Part shown: positions 39,647-54,117 of the stretch, in pieces | How positions within the stretch are numbered: the stretch's first letter is position 1 | Layout: each line of letters begins with the position of its first letter | Assembly: GCF_048128805.1 (NCBI RefSeq) | Contig: NC_136016.1 | Location: forward strand, 18,663,176 to 18,727,175 | Direction of reading: 5' to 3' | DNA from: Centroberyx gerrardi | Taxonomy: Eukaryota; Chordata; Actinopteri; Beryciformes; Berycidae | DNA: 64,000 nt | Notes under the pieces: generated by a model | What the model was told of the DNA's origin: nothing | Seen by the model: the letters and a program-made list of their open reading frames with translations, nothing else | Database searches by the model: none | Translations under genes and position numbers: made by a program

Positions 39647-40761
39647 AGTGTTTAGATACACGGTGACTCTGCCTGGCATTAATGCGTTTCGGCTACAACT
39701 GCACTGGCCCCACCATGGATGGATATTGCCATGGCAACCAGGAATTAGCATCCTTGGATACCACACTCTCTCCCTCATCAGCTGCTCTCTTTCTTCCTCA
39801 CTATTGTTCTTTGTTTGATCTCTCTCCCTCTCATCCCCGCCTTACGTTTCCGCGCTGCCAGCACCTTGCTACCTGACTGTTTTCCTTCTCAGCCCCTTTT
39901 GTTGTATTTTCTTCTGTCTCTGTTTCTGTTTTCCTCCTACCTGCCTCCTATCCCCCCATCACCACCACCGCTCCCCACCCCGTTTCCTAATTGCTATTCT
40001 CTGTGTGTATTTCACATCACCCTGCAATTTTTGGATCTCAAGTCAGGAGAATGCTGAGTCTCCCAAAACTGGTCTGTGATGCTGTTCTTGCTGCCCGATG
40101 TTAATGGACCAGTAAGAATCAACACAGATCCTCACTTAGCTAATGTTAGCCAGCCTGCCCACTCACTCACTCACTCGCTCGCTCACTCAGTCAACCGCTC
40201 CCACAGTAGCTAATAGCACTCCTTATGGAGATGAGAGTTGAACTGTTGGGGTGTTACCAAAGCAACTGTCTTTTCTATTAATAGGTATTAACAAAGTTAG
40301 ATATCGGTCATGTGTGGGAGCTTGTTTAGACTGAAGTGGGATTTAGCTGCATGTGTCAGCCAAAAAAAAAAACTATAAAGTACCAGATCCACTGACTCCT
40401 GAAATTTTCAAGGATTTCTATACCTTTCTGAATTGCCTCATTTTATACCTCTCTTGCTCCTTGGTTTTCGACGTTTCCCCCTCTCCTCCCTGCCTTTATT
40501 CCTTTCCTTTCACCCTCCCTCCCTTCTAGTTTCTCCCTTAATTCTGCCTCTGTGGTCTGATGTCCGAGGGAGGCTGCATTCATAATTCCGATCAATACTT
40601 CATTAGTGTTTTCCATACCCCTCCCCTCTCTTTCTTTCCCCTCTCTTTCATTCCAGTTGACCTAACAAGTTTTGTGGAGGATACTGGGAGGAGCCAATTT
40701 CCGAAATGCCCGTGGCAACAGCCAGGTCCGACTCTGGTAAGTGGTACGACAGAGGGTGTGT

Positions 40762-40798
<37 letters not shown>

Positions 40799-41795
40799 AG
40801 AGAGAGAGAGAGAGGAGGGAAGACGGAGAGGGCGAGAGATAGTGAATGGTGTTTGGGTATTCCAACACTCAGGCCGTGCATCTCGTCTCCTGAGCTCTAA
40901 TGTGACTTAATGAGCTGGCTAATGGAGCGCTAAAACTCCAGTCTGAGATCAGTCATGCCTCGCAGGATTTGCTGTTGTATCCTCCACCGCCCTCCAATGA
41001 TGCACACGTGCACGCTCAAATCTGCACAAGCCTGGAGCACTAGTGCACATGCCTGCACACACACACACACACACACACATGCACACATATATATATAAAC
41101 AGCTCCCTTTGGAGGCTAGTGAGTCTGATAATATAGATCGATATTGATTGAAATGGGAGGGTGGGGTGCGGGGCAGCAGAAAGGTTAGGTGATCTGAGGG
41201 CAACTTTCCAGTTCCAGGCATAGTTCATAATCCATTTGGCAATTTGTTTTATTTTTTCTACTCAATTTAACTTTTTTGAAGGTTCTTTTGAAGAAGAAGG
41301 TTACAACAGTCTGCTTTTTTGTAATGGATTGAGAACTTCATAGTGTCACAATATCAGAAATTTCAGTATTACTTCCATACCATTGCAAAAGTTGAAAATA
41401 GAATTTCATAAACATACAATACTTTCTACATGAGACAGGATACTGTCTACAGTTCCATGTCTTCTATATGAAACCGCGTCAATCAGTCCACCTAAGGAGC
41501 CAAATATGGAAATATTTAGCTTCAAAAACCAACAAAGACCGACACCCAACTGATGTATCAAAAGCCCTGTGCAAACGCTGCTACAAAACTGTCCAAGTCA
41601 AGTGTGATAACACATTACTTGATGGTTTCTCTTGTTGCTGTGGTATCATGGTAGTTGAATTTTCAGATATTAAACTTAGTATTGGTATAGTACCATTAGT
41701 ATTTAGTCCAAATTCTGATATTGCGACAATGCTAGAACTTTATTTCCTAGTTTTAGGGCCAAGAAAGGTTTTGTTTGTTCCATTTTTAAGATATT

Positions 41796-41911
41796 TTTGG
41801 GGCATTTTTGCCTTTATTAGAGATAGGAAAGACATGCAACAAAAGTCTGAGGCTGGATTCGAATTTACTTGGTATACGCCTTAGCCCTCTGACCCACCAG
41901 GACGCCCCTAC
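41796..41911 (+). repeat. fragment of a common teleost dispersed repeat
   Basis: Contains GGGCATTTTTGCCTTTATTA, GATAGGAAAGACATGCAACA, GGCTGGATTCGAATTT and ACCCACCAGGACGCCCC in the order seen in a repeat very frequent in fish genomes. Truncated, no ORF. Recognition is from memory. Confidence 0.55.
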
Positions 41912-42778
41912 CTCTAAACTTTTGATGGTGCAGAGCCATGCTTCCATATCATTCCACTTAACTCACTTCTTGTGGTATTTGATCCAGAGACATAAAAGAT
42001 TAAAGGACAAGCGCAGGAGGTTTGGGAAATCAAGTGTCTTAGAGATTTTGGAGTGCATGCTGGTTAGCGGCGAGCTAAATCTACAACTCAAAGCTTAGCG
42101 TTTGATCATATGTGGTACTAAATTTCAGCAGTCAGCGGGCGGAGAGAGGGAGGGAGTTCAGTTGGGAGGGAATCAATTCTACAGAGATGTTAAAATGTGT
42201 ATGCAGTTTCATTTTTCTGTAATGGGCTGTCAGTCAGTCTTGATTTGTATACCAGCTGAGGGCTAAGTCTGGATGACTGGCATTTTTAGTAACGCTGAAT
42301 AAATTGTTTCTCCAAATCAATTCATGTCTCTTTTATTGAAAAACCAGCATTTTCAGCAGGGCTATTTTTTGCACAGGCATAGAGTCTATTTAGAAGAGAG
42401 TCCATTTTGATTTGAAACCAAAAGATATTTCACATCCTTGTCAATGAAGCAACTCCGATTTAGGTTTCCTTGATTTGTGAGCAAAATGCAAAAATGAAAA
42501 CCCCCCCAATAAGTGCCCTTCACTTGCATCTGCCGGGCTCGCTGTGTTTGTACCTGTGTAATTGTCTGTGATGTCACTGGCGATGGAGGAGCGTCACTCA
42601 TCCCCTCCCTCTCCCCCCCTCAGCACCGCCTCTTTGACCGACTCCCTCCCTGCACGGCAACCCTCTGCTCCTCCTTCCCCCAATTAACCCCCAGAGGGAA
42701 GGCTGGAGGAAAATCACCCTGCCTTGTTTTCTCCCTCCTCTCCAAGAAAGCATCACACTTCCCTCCCTCTTACACCGA

Positions 42779-42802
42779 CCCCCCCCCCCCCCCCCCCCCC
42801 CC
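42779..42802. repeat. poly-C tract upstream of mpp2
   Basis: Twenty-four C in a pyrimidine-rich segment about 260 bases before the mpp2 ATG. Confidence 0.92.
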
Positions 42803-43064
42803 TCCCTCTTTCTTCTCGCTCACGCACACAACCCCTCTCTCCTCTTCAATTCATTCATGTGGAGGGGAAGACGCTCAGTCAGGCGTAGCTTATACACACT
42901 CACGTCAAGAGCAGGTGGTGAGGGAGGAAAGCGAGAGGAGCCGGTTGACAAAGGGAAAGGGAGGAACAGGGATAGAGAGGGAGGGAGAGAGAGCAAGATC
43001 TCTCGGGCTGCCTCAGATATTGGGTGTGTTGCTGTGTGTGCGTTGTAGTGGGGTGTCGCTCACC

Positions 43065-43155
43065 ATGGCTGGCAGCCTGTTTGGAAGGCTCTCCTTGGAG
43101 GAGGAGGACTCGGCCAACTCCCTGGAGGGCCTGGAAATCAAGCTGGGGGGAGAAG
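43065..43155 (+). CDS. mpp2: mpp2 first coding exon
   Basis: The ATG lies in CTCACCATGG, a strong Kozak context. In-frame upstream codons remain open for some distance but have low-complexity composition with no family resemblance, so this ATG is preferred. Donor GTAAGA at 43156, phase 1. The N-terminus varies between MPP2 isoforms, so other first exons may exist; ATG 54161 could serve a shorter form. Confidence 0.75.
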
Positions 43156-44246
43156 GTAAGAGCACAGGTCACCTGCCTGCTGGGTATGAATGAGGGAAGT
43201 AGAGATGAAGGCTTTATAAGAGAGATAAGCTCTTTGCTTATGTGTTTCGTCAAGGGAAGAAAGGCTAGACTGCAAAGATAAATCGGCAGCAAGTCTGAGG
43301 TTGAGTTAATGTTAAAATGCAGGTGAGCGGGCGGCGGCGCGCTGATGGCCACGCTGACATCGAGGGCTAGTTGATGTGACCGCGGTGTTTTGGCTTCGCG
43401 GCTCCTCCTGCTCCTGGTGCACCCGTTCAAATCTCCTCTGAGAGTCTGATGAAGACGAGCAGAGACAGATGAAGACCCGGGGCAGCGTGTGATGTGCAGG
43501 AATTCGCGGCATCAGAGACTACAGTGACAGGACCGAAGTAACGAGAGGGCAAGGTGCACCAGCCCCAGCGCCGCCTAAATATTCATTAAGGGATTCTTAT
43601 ATTCAGCATACAAATATACCATTTTTGTTTGGTTGTCACAATAAGAATCCTCTTCGTGCAAATATTGTCCACTTAGTATTGGAAGTAGAGAGGAAGAGAG
43701 GAATAGCACTTTACACACTGCAAGGGGATATTAAGTCTTTGTGAGTGGAGCAGCCTCTGTAGAAGCCGGTGTGTACAGTATATGTTATATTGATAATGCA
43801 CTGATCGTATTTGCTCACACAGCGTGGTAGCGGGAAGTGCCATACATCCTATTCATAATTGATGGGAGTTCATTAATACTGCATGGGATTGCATACTACA
43901 GTAATATGTGCTGAGTGTGTGTGTCCATATCTATTCATGTACTTTGTGTTGTTTGCGTCCATCGAGCACTATGACCGGCGGTTTGCCTCGCCTGGGGAAC
44001 GCACGCAATATAAGAATAGTTTCCAATAGGGCGAGAGGGGGAATAATATTTCCATTGCGTCATGTTAAATCAATCAAGGTTAGAAGCCGGTTACATCATT
44101 GCTGAGTCTATTGCACGCCACACTGTATACCATGTTGCAAGATATCCCCTGCTCTGTAATGGAGCTTGACAAGACAGCAGTGACAGCCATAATGAATCAC
44201 ATGTTCTGTGAGTGCGTTTGCATCCAGTCTATCAGTTAGGAGCTTA

Positions 44247-44290
<44 letters not shown>

Positions 44291-45364
44291 GGGTAGAAAG
44301 TGTGTGTGTGTGTGAGAGAGAGAGACCTTTGGTGCATTGTACATTCATAGTGAGTAAGTCGGGGGTCATTCATATGCAACAGTGTTCTGATCAGAGACGG
44401 CACGTTGAAAGTGTCAGACACACAACCTTCAAATAACTCTCTCACCCCCCTCTCCTCAACACACACACACACACACTCTACACACACACACACACACACA
44501 CCTCTCTGCCATACCCTCACAGTGTCAGTGGAACATTCAGTGTGCCGACTGGACTAATGAACCAGTGTTCAAACACAGATGATGGATCATTGAGTACAGT
44601 GTATCGGTAGGATTAGGCTGTCAAAGATAATAGCTTGGTTTCAAGAGTATGGGACAATTTAATTTTGCTCTGGCTGAGGGTATTCGATAATGTGGTGACA
44701 CTGGCAATTATTTCAGCCATATCGTATCCCGATGATCGCTGTTTGCTCAGTCCTTAACTGCTGCATGAAAAATGGATGTACAGTAGAGGCGAAATACTCG
44801 TCTCGTGCTTCCTCCAAACTTTCAAATGATGCGCCGCCCAGACTTTCTGCGGCCACGGGGCGAGGTGCAGTGGGAGCTGCTGTCCACTTTGCGAAATGTC
44901 ACCAAATATCACAAGTGTTGTCTCCATTGGTGACCTTCAGCCCGCTAATGAGACGATCCGATCCCCGCCTGAATCGTGCCAGCTTGGAACAACCATCACC
45001 ATGGCGATGCGGTGGCTTAAATGGCAGCTTTAAAGGCCCTCGTCCTGCTGATTGGCTACCCAGGAGAGAGGAGGTTAGGGAGGTCACAGTGGTTCCCCTA
45101 GAAATGTTCCCTGTCAGCGTATGGTCACACACACTGTTTAATAGTGTGAGTTGAGCAGAGTGTAATGGGTTTCGGGATGTGTTTGTTCTTCGGATTCTTA
45201 TGTGCTTATCAAAATGAAAAAGGACATATTGATTGTTTCATGGTAATTAACTTGATAACATTATTTTCTAATTTAGTGGGCTTCACTGTCTTTTTATGCC
45301 CCATTATGTTGTCATGGTGGCGTCAGTCTGTCTGTCTGTCTGTGTGTCTGTCTGTGTGTCTGTC

Positions 45365-45408
<44 letters not shown>

Positions 45409-46217
45409 GATCCATTCTTATGAACACAATAACAATATATTAAACTTAATGCTGACATCACAGACTCCCTCCATAGAGCAAATGATCTGATTAGATTTTG
45501 GAGCACCTCGCTGCATAAATTTGCACAGTAATGATGAAAAACTGATTTTCTTGAAACTACTATAACTCCTTAATGCTTTAAGATACAGAGTTCATATTAA
45601 TACCGCCCATGTGTTATGTGAAGACAAGTATGTTGACGTAGAAATATCCGCTAATTGATACATTCATTAGCTTAATTAATGATCTCATTAGGATAACTGG
45701 TTAGGTATAATATATCATGGTAATTATGGCGGGACATTGGGCAGCTCAAGTGCCTCTTGTTTTAGATTCTTATTAAAAACGTTTACAATACATTCCCAAA
45801 AGACAATTTTCTATATGTACCTTCATTTTGCATAACTTGTAGAACTCAAAAATGCAAAATTATGTTGCTCAACCCAACTGTGATACCGTGGAAATGATCC
45901 CTGACATGGCCTCATTTCAGTATCCGGGGTTAGTTTCCTAAAGTTGATGAATTTAAGTGGACAAGCCTATCAAGTCTTATCACAATGACTGTATGCATTT
46001 AACTTGGGCTAATACACTAATCTTCTAGCAACTTGTTATCTTTAAGTTTTGACTGTACTAAATTTGTATCAGCTATTTTATATCCTAACTTGTCTGTCTG
46101 AGACTGCAGTTGTACATCTGGAATCTTTTTTTTTTCATCACTTGTACAAAGTGTTTTGGTACAGTAGATAATTATGCTAAGCAAATGAGAAGACCTTTAC
46201 TGTTTATCTGGAAGAGG

Positions 46218-46255
<38 letters not shown>

Positions 46256-49200
46256 ACTGACCACACAAGTACATTACACAATTGATGTGCCCACACAAGC
46301 TCACACAACTTCTGTCACGACGAGCCAGCTTGTCTTTCCGGTGATGTTGTGGAGAATGTTGACTTTACTATCGTGAGCTACAGCACAGACTCACACAAGG
46401 CCAGTATTCACATTTTACCATGTAATAGTTGTATTGTATACGCTCAGTGTCGCCTGAATCGGAGAATGAAATACTTCAAACGGATTGCGCTCTACAAGGG
46501 CATCAAGATGGACAGAATCAAGTACACAGCGTAATTAAACACGTACTTCAATCATAAATGATTAATCAGTTCTGGTACACACCACTATGGAATATGCTCC
46601 AATCCAATATAATTCTCCGCCACTGTCTCGGACATTCATCTTTCGCTACCTAAGGGATTGATAGTAATTATATTTTGCTGGAGAGCAGAGAACACAATCA
46701 AATCTAACTGCAGCCTCAAAGTATTTCATAACATGTCTGTCAAAGCCAATGAGTCTTTCATTATATAGAGGTGACTTGGGCATTTTGAAATAGTGTCATT
46801 GTCATCCTCGACATGCTCTTCCCTGTCACTTGTAATTGATTGACAGGGAAATAGGGCTTTTTCTCCAACCAGTTCTTGGACGAGTCAAAAAGACAAAAAT
46901 ATATAAGAAAAAGGACAGAATTTGAAATGACTGCTCGGAAATCTGCCTGTGTTTTTTTTCACAGGAAAAAACACTTCTTATTACTGTGGAGTCACTCAGC
47001 ACACTGGAAAGCTTAACTTTGACCTTATTCCACGAAAGTAACCCGATTAATCACCACCAGATCTTTGCTGTGACTGTCTTTCAGTGTCCTTTTAAAGGAC
47101 AAGTCTGGCCATGGTGAATGTTAAGCCCATTTTCCAGAGTGCTGTCTCTCCTTTATGAAATCCCTGTGTTTTTTTTGTGGTAACCTGCAATGCAAGGGCT
47201 TTTGTAGATGTCCTATATTTTACCTATATTAATAATTTTTTGAAACAGGTCTTGAAGCCGAAACAAGAAAAAACAAACTTTTTATTATTATTAGGTCCGA
47301 CTAATTTGTGCATCTACATAACGAAGAATAAAACTTCCAGGCACAAAAACTCTCGTAACCATGGAGGATGTTAGCTATTGGTGAGAAGTGCTGTCTAAGG
47401 CGGGACTTTCGATATAAACAAAAAAGTGTAAGCGTAAAGATTGTGGTGAGAGTTTTGGGTGAAACTGGCCGAGCTAGTCATGTTAGCATTTTGAGAGTTG
47501 TTGTCAAGTCTAGACAAGTAACTTTGGTACTGGTTAGGGTTAAGGTTAAGGTTAGGCGACTAAAACTCTGGTTAAGGTTAGGCGACTAAAACAGTTTGGT
47601 TAAGGTTAGGGTAAGGTTTTGGTCATGGTTAAATAAGAAAAAGGGTTAGGGTTAGGGTTAGGGTTAGGGTTAGGGTTAGGGTTAGGGTAGAAAACTGGTT
47701 GCCATGAGTTGGGAACTAAACCCTGTCGTCGGAGTTGAAGGCAAATTTATCCACCCATCCACCACCCCGCCCACAACACCCTTACTTTCCAACACGCTAG
47801 TTCACTGTCTGCCCACTGCCTGTTTCTAGTCGTGCCTCCTTCACGTAATGCTTTTGTGATGGGAAAACGTTTTTCAACTACACGCTGCACTCCTCTGTGA
47901 TGCAGGACCCCATGAGGATTCACTGTGGAATAACAAGCCAACTGCCCCGTCTCCCTCCTATCTCTCCCGCAACCCTTCCTCCATGTTACATCCTCCCTCA
48001 ACACCCCTCTCCGTCCTCCCTCTAGCTGTTTCCCTAACCACAGCTCCATAGCAACAGAGCAGCCTCCGCTAAGTGCTAGCTAAGAGGTTCATGTTCCCCA
48101 CTGTGCTCTAACCACAAACAATAACAACCCAGATTGTTTGGCTGCCTCCTTGACATTGACTTTAATTGTAACTCTCCTTGGAGGTGAGCTCAGGCGTAGA
48201 TGAGACTGTAAGCGGCAAAAGAACCTTTAATTTGAAGGTTTCCTTGTGATTACATGTGCCCTGCTGTCACCGTGTCAAGCAAGCTGTTACAGTGGTAATT
48301 TTTGTTGTGAAGTGATGCAGTGGGCGTTATAGGTGTTATTACTGTAATTTTAACTAGATGACGCATTGCTGACACAGTAGCTTTTCACCTGTACTTTTAG
48401 AGCAGTGAAGAGAGTAAATGAATCATGACCATGTTTATTGACTAGGTGCTTTTCTTAGATTTCTGTTTTGGCCAACCTCTGTCTGTACACACTGGCCTCT
48501 TGAGGCCTTTTGAGATAGGTAGTAATTCTTCTGCCCTCTCTGCTGGGACTTCTGTTCTTGGTGTTTCCCCCTAAAATGCAGTGGAAGCACAGCAGTGAGA
48601 TTGTCTCTAAAAACAGGACCTACTCAAGCATGAAAAGAGCTTCTGGCTGTTCCCCATTTTCCTGGTAGAGTAGGTTCTGTACAGCGCATGACTTATGCCA
48701 GACTTTGTTCGCTCCTCATGCACACCTGAGTCCCTTATTGTGCTCTTAAGCACTCACCTGCTAAACGGAGATCTCTCACAGTATCAAGTTACAGTGTGCA
48801 GCATAGGGAATTGAGATTCACTGAGGTGAAAAATGATTTTCACCTGGGTTCTAACCTCTAAAGGCCCGGAGGATGAAACAGGCTGAGTATATTATAGTGC
48901 AAATGTCTACATGCTGCTTGGGAGCTGAAATGAGACGCGAGCGGAAGAAAGATAAATACGCTCGGTGATCAAAAATGCAGTTTGGTCCTTGCCTGCGCAG
49001 CTTCATTGGAAGTTTATGCAAGTGGGAGGATAGCTTTGACAGCAGCTGTATACAAGATGAAATACTGCACCTGAATTCTAAAGGGCATGTTATTTTAAAA
49101 AGAAAAGTACAGTTGGAAAACAGCAGGAAAGAAATATCTTAGCTTTGTTATGAGGTGAGATTCAAAACTCTCTCTCAGTAAACTTTCGACCTGCCTGGCC

Positions 49201-52200
49201 AATCCGCTATTCTCTTTGTTGGGATTCACACCAGAGAAAGTGAGGGAGCCAGCCCTATCTCTATGTGTACAGAGAAGAAAGGCAGCGAGACCTAAGAAGG
49301 AGGGCAAGTTGGATTTTTAATAATCTCTATGAATAATAGAAGGACCCCAGACGTACTCAACAGACAGCGCTGGAGGAATGGGGTAATATTCTCTTCGCAC
49401 CTTCTCACGGTCCCTCTGCGACTTCCAAAGCCATGGCAATACAACAGAATATCTAAAGGCACGGCACGCCTACTTATTCCTCCTTACGTTTTGTTGGACG
49501 TCCCTGATGTGTTGTGGAGGAGCCCAGTGTGCTGCTGGTGGTGTCAGGATTGTCAAGGCTGATTGGGGCTGGAGAGAAAGAGAAGGAGAGAGAGAGAGAG
49601 GTTGAGAGGGTGCAAGAGAAATGATAAGAAATGTCAATAAAGAAAGCGTGTGAGAGAGAAAGGATGGCAGAACGATGAGCAAGATAAATCAAGACAGAGA
49701 GGGGGAAGGAATAAGCAGAAGAGAGAGAGAAAACAAGTGATGAAATTTGAGAGAAAATGAAACAAAGAAAGAAGCCACTGAGCATTACACATCATTTCAA
49801 TGTCGCGTCTATGCTTTTAGCTCTCATATATCCCAGGATCTTTTTAGCTACAGCCTAGTTTTAGCCCAAGCAGTAAATACATTATTTAAACAATTCATAA
49901 ACAGTTGCATATCAAACATATGCGCCAGAGAAGTCTATCCATATGTACAAGATAATGCTTTATTTTTCATTTACACCAGAAGAAGTAGTTTAAGACACAG
50001 ACATTACTAAACTTTAACTTTTAAATCCTTTCTAGCCTAATTTTAGCCCAGACGTCTGTTACCATGTAGACATCTTTTAAATCAATGTAATGGCTAATCA
50101 ATGTGAAATTGCTCAGTGGGAAAGAAAGAAAGAAAGAAACAAAAAAACAGAAAAAAGAAAGATATAAGTTCAAGTTTGTTTGTCATGTATACAGAATACA
50201 TATAATGCATAACATGCAATGAAATGCTTACTAACAATGAAATAAACAAAAAAAATGAAACAAAGACAGAACAGAAAACAATGAAAACCAATGAGACAAA
50301 GAAAGAAACAAGTGTGGATCAGACGCTGGATTCTGCAGGGAGTCCGGCGAGCGAAACCCTCCACACGTCGAGGCGAACTGACATCAGGAAAAGTGCCGAT
50401 GTGGCAACAGCTCCGGCGTACATTTGCGGTGATTAAAGAGAATTATGCAGGACCTGTAAGCCGAGCCTGGTGGTCTGATATTCTCTGCCAGCCGCAGATC
50501 TGGCAACTCTCCTGCTGGAGCGGAGCTGGTGTTAGGGGGGAAAACAGAAGAATAACAAGACTTCTTCACTACGGAAGCGTCCGTCTAATTATTTGTTTAG
50601 AGAGAGAGAGAGAGGGTGGATGGACTGTGTAAACAACAAGGACCTGGTTCCTCTGCCCTTCCTTCCTTCCTTCCTTCCTTCCTTTCCTTCAATCCCTCTC
50701 CCTCTCGGTCCTCGGTGAAAGCCAAGACGAGGACGGTATCTTTATTCTTCATGTTTGACAACCTGACGAAGGGTGGGATGTGGGTCTCTGTGTGCAGTGC
50801 AGCTCTGTCAAGGAGCCGGCGAATGATTTATGTTTCTATTGCTCGGCGCTGCTCTTTGGGAGATTTTTTTTCTGTGAGGAACGTTTAAAGAGGAGTGATG
50901 AGGTAACTGATACTTTGAGAATGAGCAGAATTCTATTTTTGGCCTATTTTCGGCAGCGTTTTCTTACTGTTAATCTGTGTGTATGTTCCAGTATGAGTAG
51001 TTCCCCTTCTCAGAAGTGAATAGAAAAGGCAAGACTTGAAGACTCAATGCTGAAACACCATAGACGTTTTGCATGACACCAACCACCAGAGCACCTGCCC
51101 GCTTCAGAGTGAGTTTTGTCTTAACTATAACTGGCTCTGAAACTCCCAGTCTATACTATTCATCAGTACAGTCTGCATCAGTGGATACTCACTCTTTTTT
51201 GCCCATAGTAAGAAACCACAGAGAAGACTTTCCCCCTGTCCCCTAATCTGTGCTTTCACCCCGACCTGCAGCTCTGCAGAATATAAATTCAAAAAGGTGA
51301 GTTTGAGGATACAGAGGATGAATTTCAGGGGATTAGAGTACATTTTCTGTTTCAGAGCTGATAGTGCTGCTATAATGTGAAGTTCATTTGGATATTCAAG
51401 TTGAGAATAAGAAAAAATGAACAAAAAGTTCCACAAAAAAAAAACCCGACACGGTCATTTCAGTGCCGCCTGAGGAAGAGCGTTAAGCTTGAAATGCGTT
51501 GCAAATAGCTGCATGTATTATAAAGCCTATCAGTGTTCGTCTCTGCTGTTTCATTCGCTTTTGTTGTTTTGCGTTTATTCAACTGGAATGCAAAACCTTT
51601 TGCATTTAAGGCGCTTCCAATCTCTTTATTTTGTTCATTCTGGGTCTTTTTGGAAGCCCTCCCCCCCCCGCTGTTTTCTAATTGGATATTCAAGTTCAGG
51701 CAAATATTGTATGAGTCCACACAGATTAAATTAGAATCATGGTTCTCTGGTTTGGGGAGACTAGTTCGTGTTCGCAAATAGTTATTAGGCTTTCCTATTT
51801 TATAAGAAAAAAGTGTGAATTCTTATATTGAGTGATATTCTTTGAATCCTTAAACCCCCTTTATTCATTTATTGGTGGTGGTTGTGCCATTCTTCAGTCT
51901 CAAATGCATCATTACCTGCATCAAATTAAAGCAAAAGGTACTTTATGTACACTGCCAGTCAAAAGTTTGGACACACCTGATTGAATGTGCTATGTTTTTC
52001 ATTATCTTAAAGCCATTTTGATCTAAAGGCTTATGCTTAAATGCTTGAAATCAGTTTCTTAGACAAATATAAATAGTGAAGTTGATGCCTATGTATGAAT
52101 TTCTTTCCAAAGCCTTTGCCTTTCCATCAAGGCAAAGGGCGGCTACTTTAAAGAATCTAAAATATAAGATAGTTTTGATTTGTTTAACACTTTTTTGGTC

Positions 52201-53693
52201 ACTGCATAATTCCATTTGTGTTATTTCATAGTTTTGATGTCTTTACTATTATTCTAAAATGTGGAAAATAGTAAAAATAAAGAAAGATGTGTGTGTCCAA
52301 ACTTTTGACTGGTAGTGTACCTGGACTGTAACTTGACCCTCTCTCATCTTTCCACTCCTCACTCGCATGAGAAGTAAAAATTCTTAAATATGCTATCGTT
52401 ACGTCCTCTAGCTCAATGATTCTCAACCTTTTTCATATCATGGACTAACTTAGTCCACATTAGGGCCACGGACCCCCACTTCATGAGATTTTGTCTCTCA
52501 GACCCAAATCTTGAGAATATTTTTATTGTTAGATATAATTTTGTCCAGAATTACATGACTGTTTGTATTGTAGGTAGAGAGATAACAGTGAAACTATGAT
52601 CAAAATAGTCATTCTTCTACATTCTCTAATTGTGGTAACTTCTTGTAAATGAAATAATGGTGTTTAACAATTCATCAATTTGCTGGGGACCCGCTGGAAC
52701 CCCCTCAAGGACCCCTGGTGGTCCCCGGACCCCACGTTGAGAACCACTGCTCTAGCTCATGTTTCTGCTGTTTCCATGCTTAATAAACAGACTCGGCTCT
52801 CTGCAGACTCCAGCTCTGTCCCAGTCCGCTAATGCTGCTGAAAACTGATTAGCTGCTCCCTAATTGGCCCTATCGCCTCGTAATGCTCTTTTATGCCCTT
52901 ATAAGGGCGTGAGACCTCCAGTGAAATAGGTAGTGGAGGAGCTCTGGTGGACCTCCGACCTGCCTCCTTTATGTAAATGAAAGGCCAGCGTTGTATTTTT
53001 AGCGCAGAAAACAGAGCGCGCATTGTCTGCTGAGTGAAATTATAGCTGAAGAATGTTCTCTGCGAGTAAATGTCCACTCTTCTGTCAATCAGCTCTGCTG
53101 TGATTAATGTCTCTGTTGGGTAATGTCGCGCGCTGCCTTTGTTTACCTCAAAGCTAGTGGAGATGCTTTGAACCTTCATTGAACCTTCATTGACCTTCAT
53201 TGAGTCACTGACGTCGTTTCCCTTGCATCTGCTGATAGATTTGTCATCGTACTGAGTGATGTTTGTGGCCCAGCAGTTTGATTTCATCTCTCGGAGATAG
53301 GGCCGCGCGTGTGTGTGTGTGTGTGTGCATCTATTTCCTTTACAGGCTTGTCACCAAGGCTGCTTCATGAGCTGGAAAAAAGTAGGGGGAAAAAAGCAAA
53401 GAAATTGCACCATTGACTTCTGCGATATCCAAATCTAGTCCCAGGCGGCCTCCAAAACAAAGTAGTTTGGCGCTGTGTGAAATCCTTGGCATGCAAATTA
53501 CAGTAAACAACAAAAATTCTCTCATTCCACAGAAAGCGGTCAAATCATAAGCATTATCATCTTATTCACCTCTCAACAATTTCAAAGCGCAGAAGAAGAA
53601 ATCATGCTGGGGTGTGTTCACATGCATAAGTTGTAATATTGATACACCGTATAAAATTACAGTTTTTTTGTCGTAAACCCGGAATGTGCTTGA

Positions 53694-53740
<47 letters not shown>

Positions 53741-54117
53741 AGACAGAGAGAGAGGAAGAGAAAGAGAGAGGAAGCACAGGGAGTCGTGGGGGAAAGATAC
53801 TGTCGCCTCTTGACAGTCTTAAGAGGAGAGTGACTGACAGAGGTGAAATTGCTTGGGAAAAGATGCGCGACAGCTCCCATTCTCTCTCTCCCCCACTCCC
53901 TCTCTCTCTCTCTCTCTCTCTCACTTCTCCTCCGGTCTCCTCTCATTCTCCACCTTCTCTTTCATGTAGTGTGAACTGAGGTAAAGTCTCTCTTTCTGTC
54001 TCTCTCTCTCCCTCCCTCTCTTTCCCTTTGAACACATCTCAGTCTATTTCCCATGAGTAACAGTAGCATAGAGATGGGAGTGAGGCGAAATAACCTATCT
54101 GTTCTTTCTTTTCTTTC

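Noticed and set aside
42513..43193. 226-codon ORF reading into the mpp2 first exon, giving a longer N-terminus
   Set aside because: The upstream part is low-complexity and runs through a poly-C tract. The ATG at 43065 has a strong Kozak context.
47646..47687. Chromosome end or telomere
   Set aside because: Only seven units, flanked on both sides by ordinary intron sequence of mpp2.
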